Assembly: GCA_016110215.1 (NCBI GenBank)
Contig: JADWQD010000004.1
Coordinates: 868,001-932,000 of the forward strand
DNA: 64,000 bases
Direction of reading: 5' to 3'
DNA from: Capronia americana
Lineage: Eukaryota > Ascomycota > Eurotiomycetes > Chaetothyriales > Herpotrichiellaceae
Positions within the stretch are counted from its first letter, which is position 1, and every line of letters starts with the position of its first letter. The notes under the pieces were generated by a model that was not told the DNA's origin, did no database searches, and saw only the letters and a program-made list of their open reading frames with translations. The position numbers and the translations under genes are program-made. Positions 33,437 to 46,159 of the stretch are shown one piece after another.

Positions 33437-34672
33437 TCAATACCCATCTTTGCCCGGAATCACGCCAAAAGCACCACCGCCCCTTCCGAACATCTCTCTC
33501 ACGTCACTGGTGATATCCTCGGGCCGTTCCCACGCAGCAAAATGTCCACCACTGTCGTGATCGCGTTCAAACACCACATTCCCCGCTGTCCTGACCCAGG
33601 AACTAGGCAGGACATGGATGTCTCTCGGGAAATGGCTGTACCCGATCTTCACACCAGGAAGCCACTTCCACATCTTGTCTCGACCCATTCTCTCACCCCA
33701 GCTTCCGCTCCTTCCAATTTCGTAGTAAATCCGCTCGGCGGCGGCTGGCCCAGCGGTGCTGAACCAGTAGATGCTCACCCACGTGCAGATCTCCTCGTCG
33801 GTCCACGGATAATTGTCCGTCCAGTCGTGCAATTTTTCGTAAATCCAGGCCAGGAGCCCGACGGGAGTGTCCTGCAAAAGATAGCCCAGTGTTTGCGGCT
33901 TTGTGCTCTGGAGTAGATTGTAGCCGAACCCTTCGTTGTCGAACCAGGCGGTGCGGGCGACGCCGGATTTCTCGCGCGGGGAGGGACGGGAGAATGGGTT
34001 CAACACCTTGGAGATATAGAGCCATGGATGGGATAGGAAGGTAAGCTGGTTACCAACATCCATGTTGAAGTGTGTCGCCTTACAGGCGGCGGGGTAGAGC
34101 ATGGACATTGCGCGCGTAATATACCAGCCCCAGTCACCTCCTTGGGTCACGTACTGGTCATACCCGAGCCGAAGCATCAGTTTATGTAGTGTTTCGGCGT
34201 ACTGTTCCATGGAGAAGCCGCGCTTCTTGGTTCCTTCTGAGAAGCCAAAGTTCGGGATCGAGGGTGCGACGACATGAAAGGCCGGCTTCCCATTCCCGGC
34301 TGTGGAGAGGGAATCGATTATCTTCGCGGCTTCCAGGAAACTGCCCGGCCAGCCATGCACAAAGAGAAGTGGAATTGCTCCCTTGACATGGCTCTTCTTG
34401 TGCAGGAAATGGATAGCAAGGCTTTCATAGCCTTCACACTGGATTGACGTGCTGAAGTGAGGTAGCTGGTTGAGTCTCTCTTCTACCTTGCGCCAGGAGA
34501 AGTCGCGCCGCCAGTAATTGACCAGTCGTTGTACGTCAGCGAGTGGCGCGCCCATGTCCCACCCTGCCGAGTCGAGCTCGTCAGGGAATAGCGCCGCATC
34601 GAGCTTGGAGTTGAGTGTCTGGATGCGAGAATCGGGAACTGAAATCTGGTAGGGTTTGATCTCGGTAGACAT
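33437..34672 (-). CDS. Microsomal-type epoxide hydrolase
   Basis: Intronless, 411 aa. An EHN N-terminal domain (residues 1-110) is followed by the alpha/beta hydrolase core. The oxyanion motif HGWPGS starts at 106, nucleophile Asp180 is in QGGDWG, Asp351 (HFPRDI) and His377 (SGGHFAAWE) complete the charge relay, and Tyr251 (FGYNLL) with Tyr316/317 can polarise the epoxide. The size and residue positions resemble the well-studied Aspergillus niger enzyme. It converts epoxides to vicinal diols. No membrane anchor is visible at the N-terminus, so it is probably soluble. ATG 34672 (MSTEIKPYQ) begins directly at the EHN fold. Confidence 0.93.
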   Translation of the reverse strand: MSTEIKPYQISVPDSRIQTLNSKLDAALFPDELDSAGWDMGAPLADVQRLVNYWRRDFSWRKVEERLNQLPHFSTSIQCEGYESLAIHFLHKKSHVKGAIPLLFVHGWPGSFLEAAKIIDSLSTAGNGKPAFHVVAPSIPNFGFSEGTKKRGFSMEQYAETLHKLMLRLGYDQYVTQGGDWGWYITRAMSMLYPAACKATHFNMDVGNQLTFLSHPWLYISKVLNPFSRPSPREKSGVARTAWFDNEGFGYNLLQSTKPQTLGYLLQDTPVGLLAWIYEKLHDWTDNYPWTDEEICTWVSIYWFSTAGPAAAERIYYEIGRSGSWGERMGRDKMWKWLPGVKIGYSHFPRDIHVLPSSWVRTAGNVVFERDHDSGGHFAAWERPEDITSDVREMFGRGGGAFGVIPGKDGY

Positions 34673-35752
34673 TTTTGGAGATAGCTGTAGATACAGTAGT
34701 CTGGTTCGTCCTGCTTGATAGTAAGTAGATTTACTCAGCGAGGACTAAACACGCAGCGAATGCCTCGAGAGTTTTTATAGAATTGATATCGGGCCATGTA
34801 CGCCGCGCTCAGATCCCCAAGCGAAGGTATCCGGCTCATCGTGACTCCCTGCCCGGTTTTGCTCACCAAGTTTACAAGAATGGCTGCGCGTATTTTAGTC
34901 AGGAAGACTAAAGATCAGGCCTCAGTTCGATGAATATGCAATAAGCATTCCTTGGAGCAGCAGGCATACTAAGTAAATCGCTGGAGTAGGCCCGGGGACG
35001 CCTTGTACATCAGGGTGCAGTTAGGTAAGCGAGCGAGGGAGAGGGGCGCGTATAGGGCTTGGCATTTTGCTTGGCAGTCACGTGCTGGTGGACGGTGCCA
35101 GTGACGCAACTGCAACCTTAATTCCAGCCGAGATGGGCAAGCCTCACAAGTTCAGCTTGGCGCTTATCTTCTTTTTCTTGACCATCTTCTATCGTTTCTG
35201 GACTTCCTCCCTCCCACTCGAAATGGCTCCCTCTAACTCATCGTATTTGGACTCTATGAATCAAACATTGCTTCTTGAGTCCGTACGGAAGCCGGCCATC
35301 TCGCATCTAAGTGGTGAATCGGCAAATCGGCACCACCGGCTTCAATGCTACCCCTCTCTTTTCCAGATCTCCGGATAGGCTAAATTGCCTGGCACCTGCA
35401 GGTAGAGTTGAAAGCCAGGCTGGTGACGTATAGCCAACAAGCATACAACCGTCTTCCCACCAGTACCATCTACTGGTTTTGTTTTCATTTGCCGTTCACA
35501 TGACAGGTCGATTCAATTGCCGGGGTGGTTCTGAACTTCTTCCCCTCTCCTGATTTAAAAGATTCGGGCCAGCGGCATACTAATACGATGTACTCACGAT
35601 GGCGTTAGAGTAGCGAAAGCGGCATCGTCGGTTCTCAATCCGTTGACGCCCCGCCACAGCGGCTAGAAAAGCTGAGGGAAGTCATCATGAGCATGTCAAG
35701 CTTTCACTGAAGCATTCTCGTACGCGTGTGAAGCCCCCCGGACGAAACCACA
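34673..35752. other. Intergenic between divergent hydrolase genes
   Basis: This 1.08-kb region upstream of both the epoxide hydrolase (-) and the carboxylesterase (+) should contain both promoters. One open frame at 35067-35378 has a hydrophobic run (LALIFFFLTIFYRFW) but begins with TTG and shows no family features. I do not call it a gene. Confidence 0.5.
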
Positions 35753-38186
35753 ATGCTTGTCGCGAATCTTTTTCAGACCGTCTTCGTTCTGTTGGCCTGC
35801 GAAGCTTTAACCGGCCAAGCATACAACCCCCGGCCCTACTTGAAAGCATTGGAAGCTCGCCAGAGCGGCAGTTCAGCATCCCCATTGCGCGTTGACCTTG
35901 GCTATGAGATCTATGAGGGTACCTCTAATGGTACATCGAAGCTGAACATCTGGAGAGGGTGAAGCTCTCATCTGGCTTATAGTCATCTTGTGCGCTAGAG
36001 CTGATGGAATACCCAGAATCCGTTTCGCGGCACCACCAACAGGCTCTAATCGATGGCAAGCTCCCCAGCCACCAGCTCAGAACCGCTCCTCGGTTATTAA
36101 TGCTAGCTCGTTTGCACCAATTTGTCCGCAAGGACCTGATGCCTCTTACGCGGTTCACTCGGTCAATCAGACTGGCGCAGACGAAGACTGTCTGTTCTTG
36201 AACGTCTACGCGCCCGCGAATGCATCGTCGCTCCCGGTCCTTGTTTGGATACACGGAGGAGGCTACGGGGGTGGAAACGGACGACAGGATCTCTCTGCAA
36301 TCATAAATGCCAATAACAACAGTTTTGTTGGAGTCGCAATCCAATATCGGGTTTGGGCTCCTTCTCTCCTGGCTCGTGCGTGAACAAATTGCTCATTCGA
36401 AGCCAGCTCGCAGCGTTAGGATTCCTGTCCTCGGATGAGGTCTTCCGAAACGGGGTAGTGAATGCTGGTCTTCTTGATCAGGTGAGATCTCACCACTCAT
36501 TGGCCATCATTTACTTAACCCCTTCAGCATTTCGCTTTGCAATGGGTACAGTCGTACATCAGCCTTTTCGGTGGCAATGCTTCTCAGGTCACCATCTCTG
36601 GCGAAAGCGCTGGTACTGTACCAAATGCCCAGATTTTCTTTCCCCCTAGCTGATCTCCTTAGGTGGCGGCTCAGTCATGCTTCAGGACATGGCTTATGGT
36701 GGGAGCTTGGGGACCTCCCTCTTCGTCAATGTGAGTCTAGGTATCTACAAGATCTGGTCGTGGTCTCCTCTTACCTCGGTCTAGACTATCGCTGCATCAC
36801 CATATCTTCCCACGCAATACGGCTACAAAGACTGGATTCCTTCTCAAGCTTACTACGCCTTTGCAACAGCCGCCGGCTGCCCCCCTGGGCTTCCATATGG
36901 TGCTCAGACGCAGACCATCTTCGAATGCTTGGTGAGCAAGGATACTGACGTGTTGATAAATGCCAGCGCCACAATGTCAGAATCAGGAAACTATGGAACT
37001 TGGGCATTCCTCCCAGTGTATGTGAGCGCTTCTGCAACCGTGCCTGGTTCTCCTACTGACCGAATTGTACCAGCACCGACGGAGTCTTCATCCAAGATCT
37101 ACCAAGCCGACAGCTCCTACGAAGAAAAGTGAACGGCTTAAACGCTCTGGTTGGCAACAACGCCAATGAGGGGCCGTCATTCACCCCCCAGAATGTTACC
37201 ACAGAGGGAGACCTTGTTGCTTGGTTGCAAACGACATTTCCTCTCTTTACAAACGATGACATCGCGAAGGTCCTGCTCTACTACCCTAGCTCGAATGCCT
37301 CGACGGCTTCAGGTGCGCCTTTGTACGCGACGTCCGGAAATTCTGGTGCAACAGCACTGAATCAAAGCTCGGTCGGAACGGGACAGCAACAAAGAGCAGA
37401 TGTGCGTTGACTATCGAGCGGATCTTATTGAAGCAACCCAAGCTGACTTGAACGGCAGAACATCTACGCCGAGACGACCTTTGTGTGCCCTTCTTATTGG
37501 ATGGTGATGGCCTATAACGATCTCGGACGGACGTCCTACAAATACCAGTTTTCAGTCCCGCCGGCTTTGCACGGCTCGGATGTCAGCGGATGTGCGTGAC
37601 TCCTTGCTCCTTCTGACGTTGTTATGCCTCCGTTGTCTGCCTCGGCCTTGCCCAACCGGAGACAGGTCACAGTATCGTCGGGCAGTGACTAACATCAGTG
37701 GCCTTAGACTTTGGCCCTGCCGCCCCAAACATCGGCCCCGACCTAGCATTGGCGTTCCGCCAAATCTGGGGTAACTTCGTTACCAAGAATAATCCCAGTA
37801 TTCCGTCGAACGTTGCCGTCGGAGCTTCCGCTGCGAATTCATCGTCTTCAACGACAGCCAACCCGGTGACTAACTGGCCCCAGTTTAGCATGTATGCACC
37901 GTACCAGATTAATTTGAACCAGGTGAGTAATGCTGCGAGTTGGCGCGTAATCACATACCTTGCAGTGTCTTCTACATGCGAGCCTGACCGCTGATGGCGT
38001 TTGGTCCTTCAGACCGGAGGAACACCCTTCTCCACAAACATCACGCAGATTGGCCACAACATCACAGAGACTGGTAGTCCTGGCCTACGCAACAATATCG
38101 CCCTCGTGGATGCATGGACCTGGGAGGCCGGCAGGGGCTACAGATGCGAGTTCTGGAGAAGCATGGGTGCCATTGTGCCGGAGTAA
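35753..38186 (+). CDS. Secreted type-B carboxylesterase/lipase
   Basis: Ten exons: 35753..35958, 35999..36350, 36407..36481, 36528..36612, 36663..36730, 36785..37017, 37074..37401, 37459..37591, 37708..37922, 38013..38186 (622 aa). All nine junctions keep frame and restore conserved blocks. An N-terminal hydrophobic stretch (VFVLLACEALTGQA) is a signal peptide. The oxyanion motif HGGGYGGG, nucleophile elbow GESAGGGS (split by an intron), the acid in NNANEG and the histidine in ALHGSD give a complete triad. EDCLFLNVYAP is the family signature. Several N-x-S/T sites fit a glycosylated extracellular enzyme that hydrolyses carboxylic esters. It is unusually intron-rich: flanking genes have zero or one intron. 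Confidence 0.88.
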
Positions 38187-38652
38187 CTGGTTTATGCACG
38201 CAGAGGAAATGGTGTCATGGACACGCAGGTACTCGCATTGAGCAACCGATAGTTAACGAAACCAGAATGGACAGTTCTCACTTTTCCCTTATAGGCCTGC
38301 ACACTCAGCCTTGCGCCAACCACGAGGCTGAGCTGAATGACCGAGTGTCGCTCGGGAGACCTTCCTCCTCGGAAAACTTTCCTCCCGTGAGCGAGGACTG
38401 TGAAATGGGTGTCGCCTGAATTGCTGCTTCCATCGCGATCAAGTCGCACTTGCCCAAGCCTCTCACAATGCGGGTGTCACTCGCCTCTTCCAGTTGCGCA
38501 TCTTCGCGTGCCTGCTCATTAGTTGTAAAGGAGGCTCGTCTCCTCTTGCAGATTGCTTGCCGACAGAGTTCAAGTATCGAGCTGGCTGGGTCATGGTCAA
38601 CTTCACCCCGCATAGGCCCCTCCAAGTCTAGGTGATTGATGCCGCGGACGTA
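38187..38652. other. Intergenic, no gene seen
   Basis: The short gap between two + strand genes should contain the carboxylesterase terminator and the AMSH promoter. No coding features are recognised. Confidence 0.5.
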
Positions 38653-40178
38653 ATGGCTCTTCGAGTGAGCATGGGCTCGCTCCACCCTCCTCGCAGCGTC
38701 GTGCAGATCACCAAAGCTGCACAGGATTACGAATATGATGCCCAGATACCGCTACGGTATTGGCTTCGGTCTGCCCAAGCAATGCTGCAAGAGGTGGGCA
38801 GCATGGCTTCCACCAGTCTTGAACTAAGCACTGACTTGTTGCGCAGGCCCAAGTGTATATACGCGAAGGCGACGAAGAAACCACGTATCTGCTTCTTTTC
38901 CGCCATGCGCATTTGATTCTTTCTCAATTGCCGGCTCACCCGCAGGCCAGGGAGAAAACAAACAAGCTGCTGCTGAAGCAAGCCGAGAAGGAGGTCAACC
39001 AAAACTTTAAAGTCCTCGACTTGCTGAAGCCCCGCATCAACGAGCGGTACGAGCGTTATGTCAAGCTCATCAAAGAAAGAGAGGCAAGGAGGACTGCGCA
39101 GGCCCATTACAACTATGCAAATGAAACTCAAAGTCCCCAACCGGCACCCGAACAAACAAGTCAGAGACTTCAGGCATACGAGAACAAAGAGCTCGCAGTC
39201 CAGATAGCGCAGAAAGAAATCTCTAGGAGAGCTGCCAATCGGAAAGCTGCGCAGGCGTCTGGCCACGATGGGGATGACCTGTCTCGGAGACTACAGGAAA
39301 TTCGGGCTCGCGTTGAGGGGAGGACGTCGTTTAGTACTCGGGATGGCGCTGATGTGCAGTCAGCAGCGAGAACTCCGACGTACCACTATCCGAGCATTCC
39401 CGCCAATCGTGCCCAGCAGCCACAAGGATTTCATACTTCGCCTGTTGGCGCTCAGAGGGATGTTGCAGGTGTCGCTCCAGCATTGCCTCCGAAACCGAGC
39501 AGCGGTGCTGCTGTACTGCCGCCTCATCCAGAAAAGGTACCAGAGCCAACGAGTACGAGGATACAGACGCCAGAGCCCGCGCACATCTTTGCTCCAGCAG
39601 CGTACCTCGAAAATGGCACGCCGCTACGTACTATATTCCTGCCCCCCACCTTGCGGACGACATTTTTGAGACTGGCATACAAGAACACGCTGGTTAATTT
39701 GGAAACCTGCGGGTTCTTAGCGGGAACCCTGATAGCCAACGCCTTCTTCATCAGTAGGCTCATCATTCCATCGCAGACGGCCACCTCGGATACGTGTGAA
39801 ATGACAAACGAGTCACAGCTGTTTGACTATGTGGATTCGGAGGACCTCATGATTCTTGGTTGGATTCACACCCACCCGACCCAAACTTGCTTTATGAGCA
39901 GTAGAGACCTACATACCCATGCTGGGTATCAGGTGATGCTGGCGGAGAGCATTGCCATTGTTTGTGCACCCAGCAAGGGCGACACTACCCATGGTGGCGA
40001 TTGGGGGGCATATCGGTTGACAGATCCTCCTGGCAAGAAAGCGATCCTCAGCTGCGAGCAGCCCGGAATATTCCATCCCCACGACACCGAGAATATCTAC
40101 ACCGACGCGCTTCGGCCAGGACACGTGGTGGAGGCGAAAGGGATGGAGTTTGAGGTGGTGGACCTTCGAGACAAATAG
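38653..40178 (+). CDS. AMSH-like JAMM/MPN+ deubiquitinase
   Basis: Two exons, 38653..38793 and 38847..40178 (490 aa); the intron (53 nt, GTGGGC donor) joins AMLQE to AQVYIREGDEE. The N-terminal MIT/USP8-dimerisation-like helix bundle (about 15-135) is followed by a Pro/Gln-rich linker. The MPN+ metalloprotease domain has Glu333 (NLETCGFLAG), His388 and His390 (WIHTHPTQT), Ser398 and Asp401 (SSRD). All JAMM zinc ligands and the catalytic Glu are present. AMSH enzymes cut Lys63-linked ubiquitin on ESCRT cargo at endosomes. ATG 38653 (G at -3 and +4) is chosen; ATG 38671 is an alternative, and a GTGAGC between them could be a donor. Confidence 0.92.
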
Positions 40179-42130
40179 TCCACAGTAAGGCGTGGTGGAG
40201 AGAATGCTGGTAATATTTGGCCGGAAAGGGACGACGCGGGTCAGAGCCGAGAGTAAGGTCTCAGTAAGGATGCCACTGACAGTAGGTATACAGCACGTAC
40301 TCCATCTGCAACAGGAAGACCGGGGTGCTGAGAATAATGCCTCTCGCTTTCCTCGGGCTGTCGGACAACATCTGATAATGTATGAAGCAGAAGTCAAGGG
40401 CACAGTTTAAAGACAGAGTTTGGTTGTCGGAAGCCTACGGAGCATACTAGCACAGTTGCTCTGGTCTCCTCGTTCATGGTTTACTCGCTCAGTACCGAGT
40501 ATGTTACATCTGAGATGTGAATTTACCCAGGCAGGCAGAATTTGTTTTGCACATGTCGTGTGCACGCCCATACTGTATCTCGAAGATGCACATGTGGTCG
40601 TCGGCACCAAGGAGGCAGCGAAATCAGCCTGCATGCACTGCCTTGCAGCCACAGAACGCCATCCGACGATAACCCCAGGCAAGCCAGGTACACACGACCA
40701 GGGTCAAAGGTCATCCTTATCGGGGCCCTGTTGGGTCGGATGAATTTACAGGAGACGCCGCGATTCGACGGGCTACCCTTGCCGTGCAAGAATTGTGAAG
40801 CAGTCGAGCTGTCTCGTTGTGCTCCTAGCCAAAAGCCCTCGACATCGTTGGGCAAGGCACCCAGCTACTCCGACCCGGATGTATCAGGCTGTGGAGTTTG
40901 ATCCACGCACGAGCAAATCAGGATGCAGGATGCATGCAAGACCCTGCGCACCAATGCAGGAACAAGTGCATTTGGTGCCTCGGCAGGATGCTGATCCCAG
41001 GCAACATGGGGGAAAGAGAATTTCACCCACAGCAACGGCAGAGGTTCGCTGTGCTGCTCCTGCTTCCAATATGATCGTGATGGAATCCTCGCAAACGCTG
41101 GTGAAATCAACCGGTGCATCCGACATTGATCTGGATCAAAACAGAATTAAGCATTGAGTTGAGTGAATTGAAGAGATAGGCTTGAGATGAGTGTGGATGA
41201 TGAGGTGGACAAGACTGTGCCTGGCTAAAAGAACAAAAGCGACAGTTCAAACCGTGGCTAGACCGGAACGGGCTTGGCGTGGCTCGACGCCTTCACCAAT
41301 TCGATCGTGGGCGGTTGACAGGCAATTTCCGAGGGGGGCTTCGGTCGCCAAATCTCAGCTGGCGCGTTGTCATTTGATGCTCCACCAGACACGCCTTTGC
41401 AGACTCGTATCCTTGCGCACGGGTCGCGGGCCAATTGCAACAACAACCCGGGTCCGTGGCTCTGTTTCCCATCCCACAGTCTGGTGACTTCTTCCAATTC
41501 CTCCTCACCACGCATTCCTTTGGGCCAACACCACCAACAACCTCACCACATCGCCATCGAGGCACGTATACATCGACGACATTTCGGTTGCTCAGCTCGG
41601 ATTCACGTCTCAGCCGAGACTGTCTTCTTACACTCGTTAAGCCAACATTGCAGCTTCGGTCCAGAACTCAGGGGCGTCAGTGTGTCAGGTCTGAAACGCA
41701 ACCTGCATTCCCCAGCCAACACCTCCTTGGACCTTTCCAAACACCAGACCAGAACCCACGATCTTCCTCCAACCTTCTATGTATAATCCGGGGCCTGTTT
41801 GTGAAAGGTGAACAAAAGAGCAAGGGAGAAAATAGCAGTGCGGGTCACTGCTGCGAGGGAGAACAAAGAAGCACCACAAATACACGGCAAAAGGCGAATC
41901 AACGTCGAATGGTCGCACTGCCTGTCACCGCCTACTCCGTCCAGAAACGTGAACAACAAGTTGGTCCTCGTCGATATCTCAGTTCAAATCTATATTTTGC
42001 ATATTGCGGATTTGAGCTCGGCAACAATCACTCTCTGATCCGCTAACGGATCCCAAGTCGCGCCTCTGTTGGGATTTGACTTTTATCTGGCTCTCTGTGT
42101 TTTCGGGGGAAGCCAAACATCGCATCTACA
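40179..42130. other. Long intergenic / probable 5' leader of the WSC gene
   Basis: About 1.95 kb without a recognisable gene. Overlapping short frames occur on both strands without motifs. The last 700 bp is CA/CT-rich, and fungal stress-sensor genes often have long 5' leaders, so part may be transcribed. Confidence 0.45.
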
Positions 42131-43069
42131 ATGACTCGATCAATACTACGCGCTGCCGCGCTGACTTGGGCTTTTGCTCTTCTGGCCTCACCAGCGTCCG
42201 CCCAGGACGATTCATCCGCTGCTCCGACTTCCACCAGCGCACCCAAGGCCATTACAACGTTGGGCTGTTATGACCACCCTGACCCCCTGACCGTGCAAGC
42301 GGATTACGACTTCCAGAGCTCTGGATACTGCCAAACACAATGTGTCGAGTTGGGCAAGGCTGTCATGGCCATAACGGGAGGGTCGACATGTTACTGTGGC
42401 GACGAACTACCTGCTCTGGACCAAGAGGTCGACCCCAAGAACTGCAACACTGTATGCGCTGGCTATGGTTTATCAACTTGCGGTGGGATTGGATTCTGGC
42501 AGGTCTACCTGACCGGATTGACGGGAGATGTCGAAACGGCACCCAACACCACATCTAGTACGAGCTCATCTTCTCCGCAAGGTACTGGAGGCTCTGGCAC
42601 AAGCACCACTGAGCCTGCGGTAGTGACTCAACCTGGTCACACCGTCGTGGTAACGCAGTCTTCTACAGCTGTCGCCGACCAGAGCAAGTCGTCCAGCGGC
42701 TCCAACAAGGTCGCCATTGCCGTAGGGGTAGTTGTCGGTGTTGTCGGTCTTGCCGGAATCATCGGAGGCATCTTGCTCTACTTGAGACACAAGCGAAATC
42801 GCGAGATCGAAGAAGAACACCGTCGTAATGCGGCTGTGAGCTCTTTTGTCGGCTCCGGGGCGTCGGACAAGTCTTCGACTGACCAACGACTTGACCCATC
42901 AATCTACTCACATCGCCGACAAAGCATTGGCAGCATTGCCGATGAGCGGGACTTTTCAAGGAGGATATTGCAGGTATGTTGACATTGTAAGCTCGCTGGG
43001 AATTGGCTGACTCTGAATTGTCAGGTGCGGAATCCGGATCGAGATTCCAAGCAATCTACCATGGCGTAG
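42131..43069 (+). CDS. WSC-domain cell-wall stress sensor
   Basis: Two exons, 42131..42973 and 43025..43069 (295 aa). A signal peptide ends near residue 24 (ASPASAQ). One WSC domain (about 42-127) has eight cysteines at 46, 67, 71, 87, 89, 104, 109 and 117. A Ser/Thr-rich, probably O-mannosylated stem spans 138-192. One membrane helix (about 194-217) is followed by the basic stop-transfer RHKRNRE. The short cytoplasmic tail ends with NPDRDSKQSTMA, which appears only after the 51-nt intron is removed. The layout is that of Wsc1-type sensors, which signal cell-wall stress through Rom2/Rho1 to the Pkc1-MAPK cascade. Confidence 0.93.
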
Positions 43070-44871
43070 TACGTCTGGCTGCTTCAACATCGTCGTTCCT
43101 TGTGCAGTAAAGCACACATGTTGTGTTGATCTACCACACCACCATTTACGAGTGCTTCATCTCAACCCGATATTGCTGGAAATCTTCACTTGAACCTCGA
43201 CACCACGCGTACTTACGACTCGACACTACGATCCAGACTCCGGCTCTCGACTTCCATCTCGCTTTCCGCATTTCAGCAACAATCGAAATGATGACGATCT
43301 CTGCCTGTTTTCTTACTCTCATTTACTATCTCTTCTTAGAATTTACGACCCTGTTCTCGGTGGTCAAGGCATAGCTCTGGCGTTGGTGGTCTGTGTGAGG
43401 GTAGGAAAGCTACGAGGCTTTCAGGGGGGCGGTGATATCAGGCCCAAAGTATAGAACGAAGGAGGCTGGCTCTCGGCAGGGGCACCTTTGGTGCTTCGAT
43501 GGTCACGCTGGCCAGTGATGGAGGATAGGATACCGACATTATCATGAAGGAAGATGACCTCAAGATATCCGCCTACTAATATCGACGTGAGAGCTACCAA
43601 CACACAAATCAGCTCTCGCCAAGAAACAAAAGCATCTTACCTCGCTGGATAATGTCTGATAGGAAGAGAAGGGGCAAAGGGGGGACCTTCAGGGAAGTTG
43701 GATTGAAGAGAGACTCGAACAATTGGGGCCATATTCCGACAACTATTTGACCTTGATCTTGATCTTGTGGAGTTTTCTTGTGTAACGCAACCAACCATAG
43801 CAGGGCAGGGCAGGGGGGCACAGCAGGTCTCGTGGGGACTTCAGGCCAGCCATGTCCATGTCTATGTATGTAGATAAGAAAGTTGGAGTTGCGACCTCGC
43901 CGCGCCGACTGCTGTACCACCATACTTATATATACCACGTCACATCGCATCACATCACATCTACTACCCCCTTATCAAAGCATTATCACTGTTGAATAGA
44001 AGATAGAACCCCGCCATGGCCGTGCTTTTCATGGACTATACAAGTCTAGTCATTTCCATCGCCCCACGGCCCGGCCGCGAGGTAGTTTCAAACTTCGTTC
44101 TACAGGACACTAGCGAGTACTGTACAATATACAGTAGTACTCCGGACATGTAGGTCTGCAGTATGTGATCAAAAGAACACGTTCCTCTTGCGTCAGGGAC
44201 ACTGTATTGCTATGCAAATGCACACGTGCAATTGGGACGAGGTGTCGAATCCATGGATTGGCGGGTGCATGGCATGGCATGTTATAGTCTCATCGTAATA
44301 GTGTGTGCGTATGTGTGCGATTTGTGGCATGTACGCTATGCTAAACAGTAGTCACTGTCACATCAACGGAAAAAGAGATTCAATTCAATGTCTTCATATA
44401 TTCATTCCCTGGTTCGGTTCCATCACAACCTATGGATGTGTTTCTGTGTATGTGTAGTGTATGTTGTGTGCTTGAGATGTCGCCCCTGGTTCGTGTCCCG
44501 TCCAATACAATACTACCCTGCTAAATCTCTTTCTTCGAGCAGCTGAGGCAGTCTTGAGTTGCAGTCTTGCCACCTTATCGTTGGTGGCCTCTGGGTCGTC
44601 AGTTGCAATGTTAACTGACTAACTCGCTGAATGACAAGACCATCATGTTTAAGCGTCTTAATGTTTTCCCGAAGTTGACCTGACGTGCAAAACAGGCACG
44701 GGTATTAGAGCGCGCGGACTGAAGGAGCACGGCCATGGAATACTGAAAGATCTTGATAACAGGAGTCGAGGTCCAGCTGGCGTATCGAATGAACCGCTGT
44801 CTGTTACCGAGGCGGCTGCAATAGGCTTGCGGTAGAAGAGCAAGTCCGCCACCATCACTCCCATATTCACC
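43070..44871. other. Long intergenic region, no gene seen
   Basis: About 1.8 kb between convergent WSC (+) and TBCC (-) genes. Short open frames show no recognisable domain. A CACAT-type pentamer run lies near 43935-43960 and GTGTGTGCG-like low complexity near 44300-44330. Part is probably 3' UTR of either neighbour. Confidence 0.5.
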
Positions 44872-46159
44872 TCAATTCCTGGCGGCGGGAATGCGCACGG
44901 CTGTCAGTATATCGTTCACACTCCAGCCCGGTCCGCCGGGTACAATCTCCCGCCACGCTTCATCGGGCACGGTGTTTTCAGCAGAAAGTAATGACCAGTT
45001 TGGAGATGGCCTCGAGGCGTCTAGGTGTTTAAAGTCGTCGATTTGGTTCCATTGGTTCGGGACAGTGGTTGGGTCTTCTTGTAAGGAGGAGATGAGATCA
45101 CTCTGTCAAGACATGTCAGCAAGTGATACCTCACGGTGGGCATGTGGAACTCACATGGAATTTCGGCAATTCCGCAAACCTGATGCCCTTGCAGTTTTCA
45201 ATGATGGGTCGACTTGTGCAGTGTAAATAGACATCCACGTCTTCACAATCGTGCATGCGGAATTGGCGACATTTGATTACCAGGACGGATTTCTTCACGC
45301 CTGTGATGTGCGCAGGGCCGGAAACCGAGCCACAGAGCAGCAAAGAAGAGGTGACGGATGTGATCGTTATTGACGCAAATGGAGAATTTGCCGTCGTCGG
45401 CACTGAAAGATCGACCACGCAGTTGGAGAGCTTCGAAAGGGAGCATGGCGTGCGGGCGTTAGGTGCGGAGGATGGGAGGATGATATGAGTGTTGGATTGG
45501 TTGGATATCGCGGTAGAGGTTGCTGTTGTGGATAAGGATGGCCGGTTGATGTTTTGTGCGGGATCTGCTGGTGGTGGTTGTCGTTTTGTTTCTGTATTGA
45601 CATCTGCTTTCGGTGCCCCCTCCTCGTCCTCGTCTCCTCCCTCCTCTTCTGTCGTCTGTTGTGCATCTTGCGCAACCTCATTGGCAGGCGTATTGATGTA
45701 GCTAGGGGTGTTTGCGAAGGGAGTGTTGGTTGACGGGGAGCCGAAACCAGGCCCTCCCCCTTTACGCTTCTCAGCGGCCAACTCTGCAGCGTCACTCAAC
45801 GACAGAGCAGAAGGGCTCTTGGATTTGAACGAGAACTTGGGTTTTGGAGCATGTGACCTCCTCGTCTCTTCAAGCTGCTCTTGCAGAGCTTTAACAGCTT
45901 CACCGTAGGTTCTCTGATCGTATGGTGGGAGGTATCCTGCTGCGTCCTTGAGTTCAGCAGACAGGCGAGTTATGCCTGCGAGACAGTGGTCCATTGCATC
46001 AGTGCGCTCGCCGCCAATCAGGGCAGTGTCTGCAAGTCGCCCCATTTGTTCTTGCAGGGCTGTGATTTCGTGCTGGAAGAATTGAAAGAACCGCTGCTGG
46101 TGCGAGAGCTGGGGAACTGGTGCGGCCATACTGGGCGATGTAGATGTTTCTGCTGCCAT
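44872..46159 (-). CDS. TBCC: Tubulin-binding cofactor C
   Basis: Two exons, 45155..46159 and 44872..45102 (411 aa); the 52-nt intron (GTGAGT donor) joins LPKFH to SDLISSLQ. An N-terminal helical domain (QQRFFQFFQHEITALQEQM) is followed by an acidic/Pro-rich linker, then a C-CAP/beta-helix domain with VSGPAHITGVKKSVLVIKCRQFRMHDCEDVDVYL spread over about residues 270-305, and the catalytic-type QFRMHDC segment carrying the Arg finger. Its role is to stimulate beta-tubulin GTP hydrolysis and release alpha/beta heterodimers in the cofactor pathway. ATG 46159 (MAAETS, G at -3) is preferred over in-frame upstream codons, which read into non-conserved sequence. Confidence 0.92.

Noticed and set aside
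35067..35378. Possible small membrane protein upstream of the carboxylesterase
   Set aside because: Begins with TTG, has one hydrophobic run only, no splice support and no family resemblance.
43609..43953. Minus-strand 114-codon frame between WSC and TBCC
   Set aside because: No motif, low-complexity composition and no splice partner.
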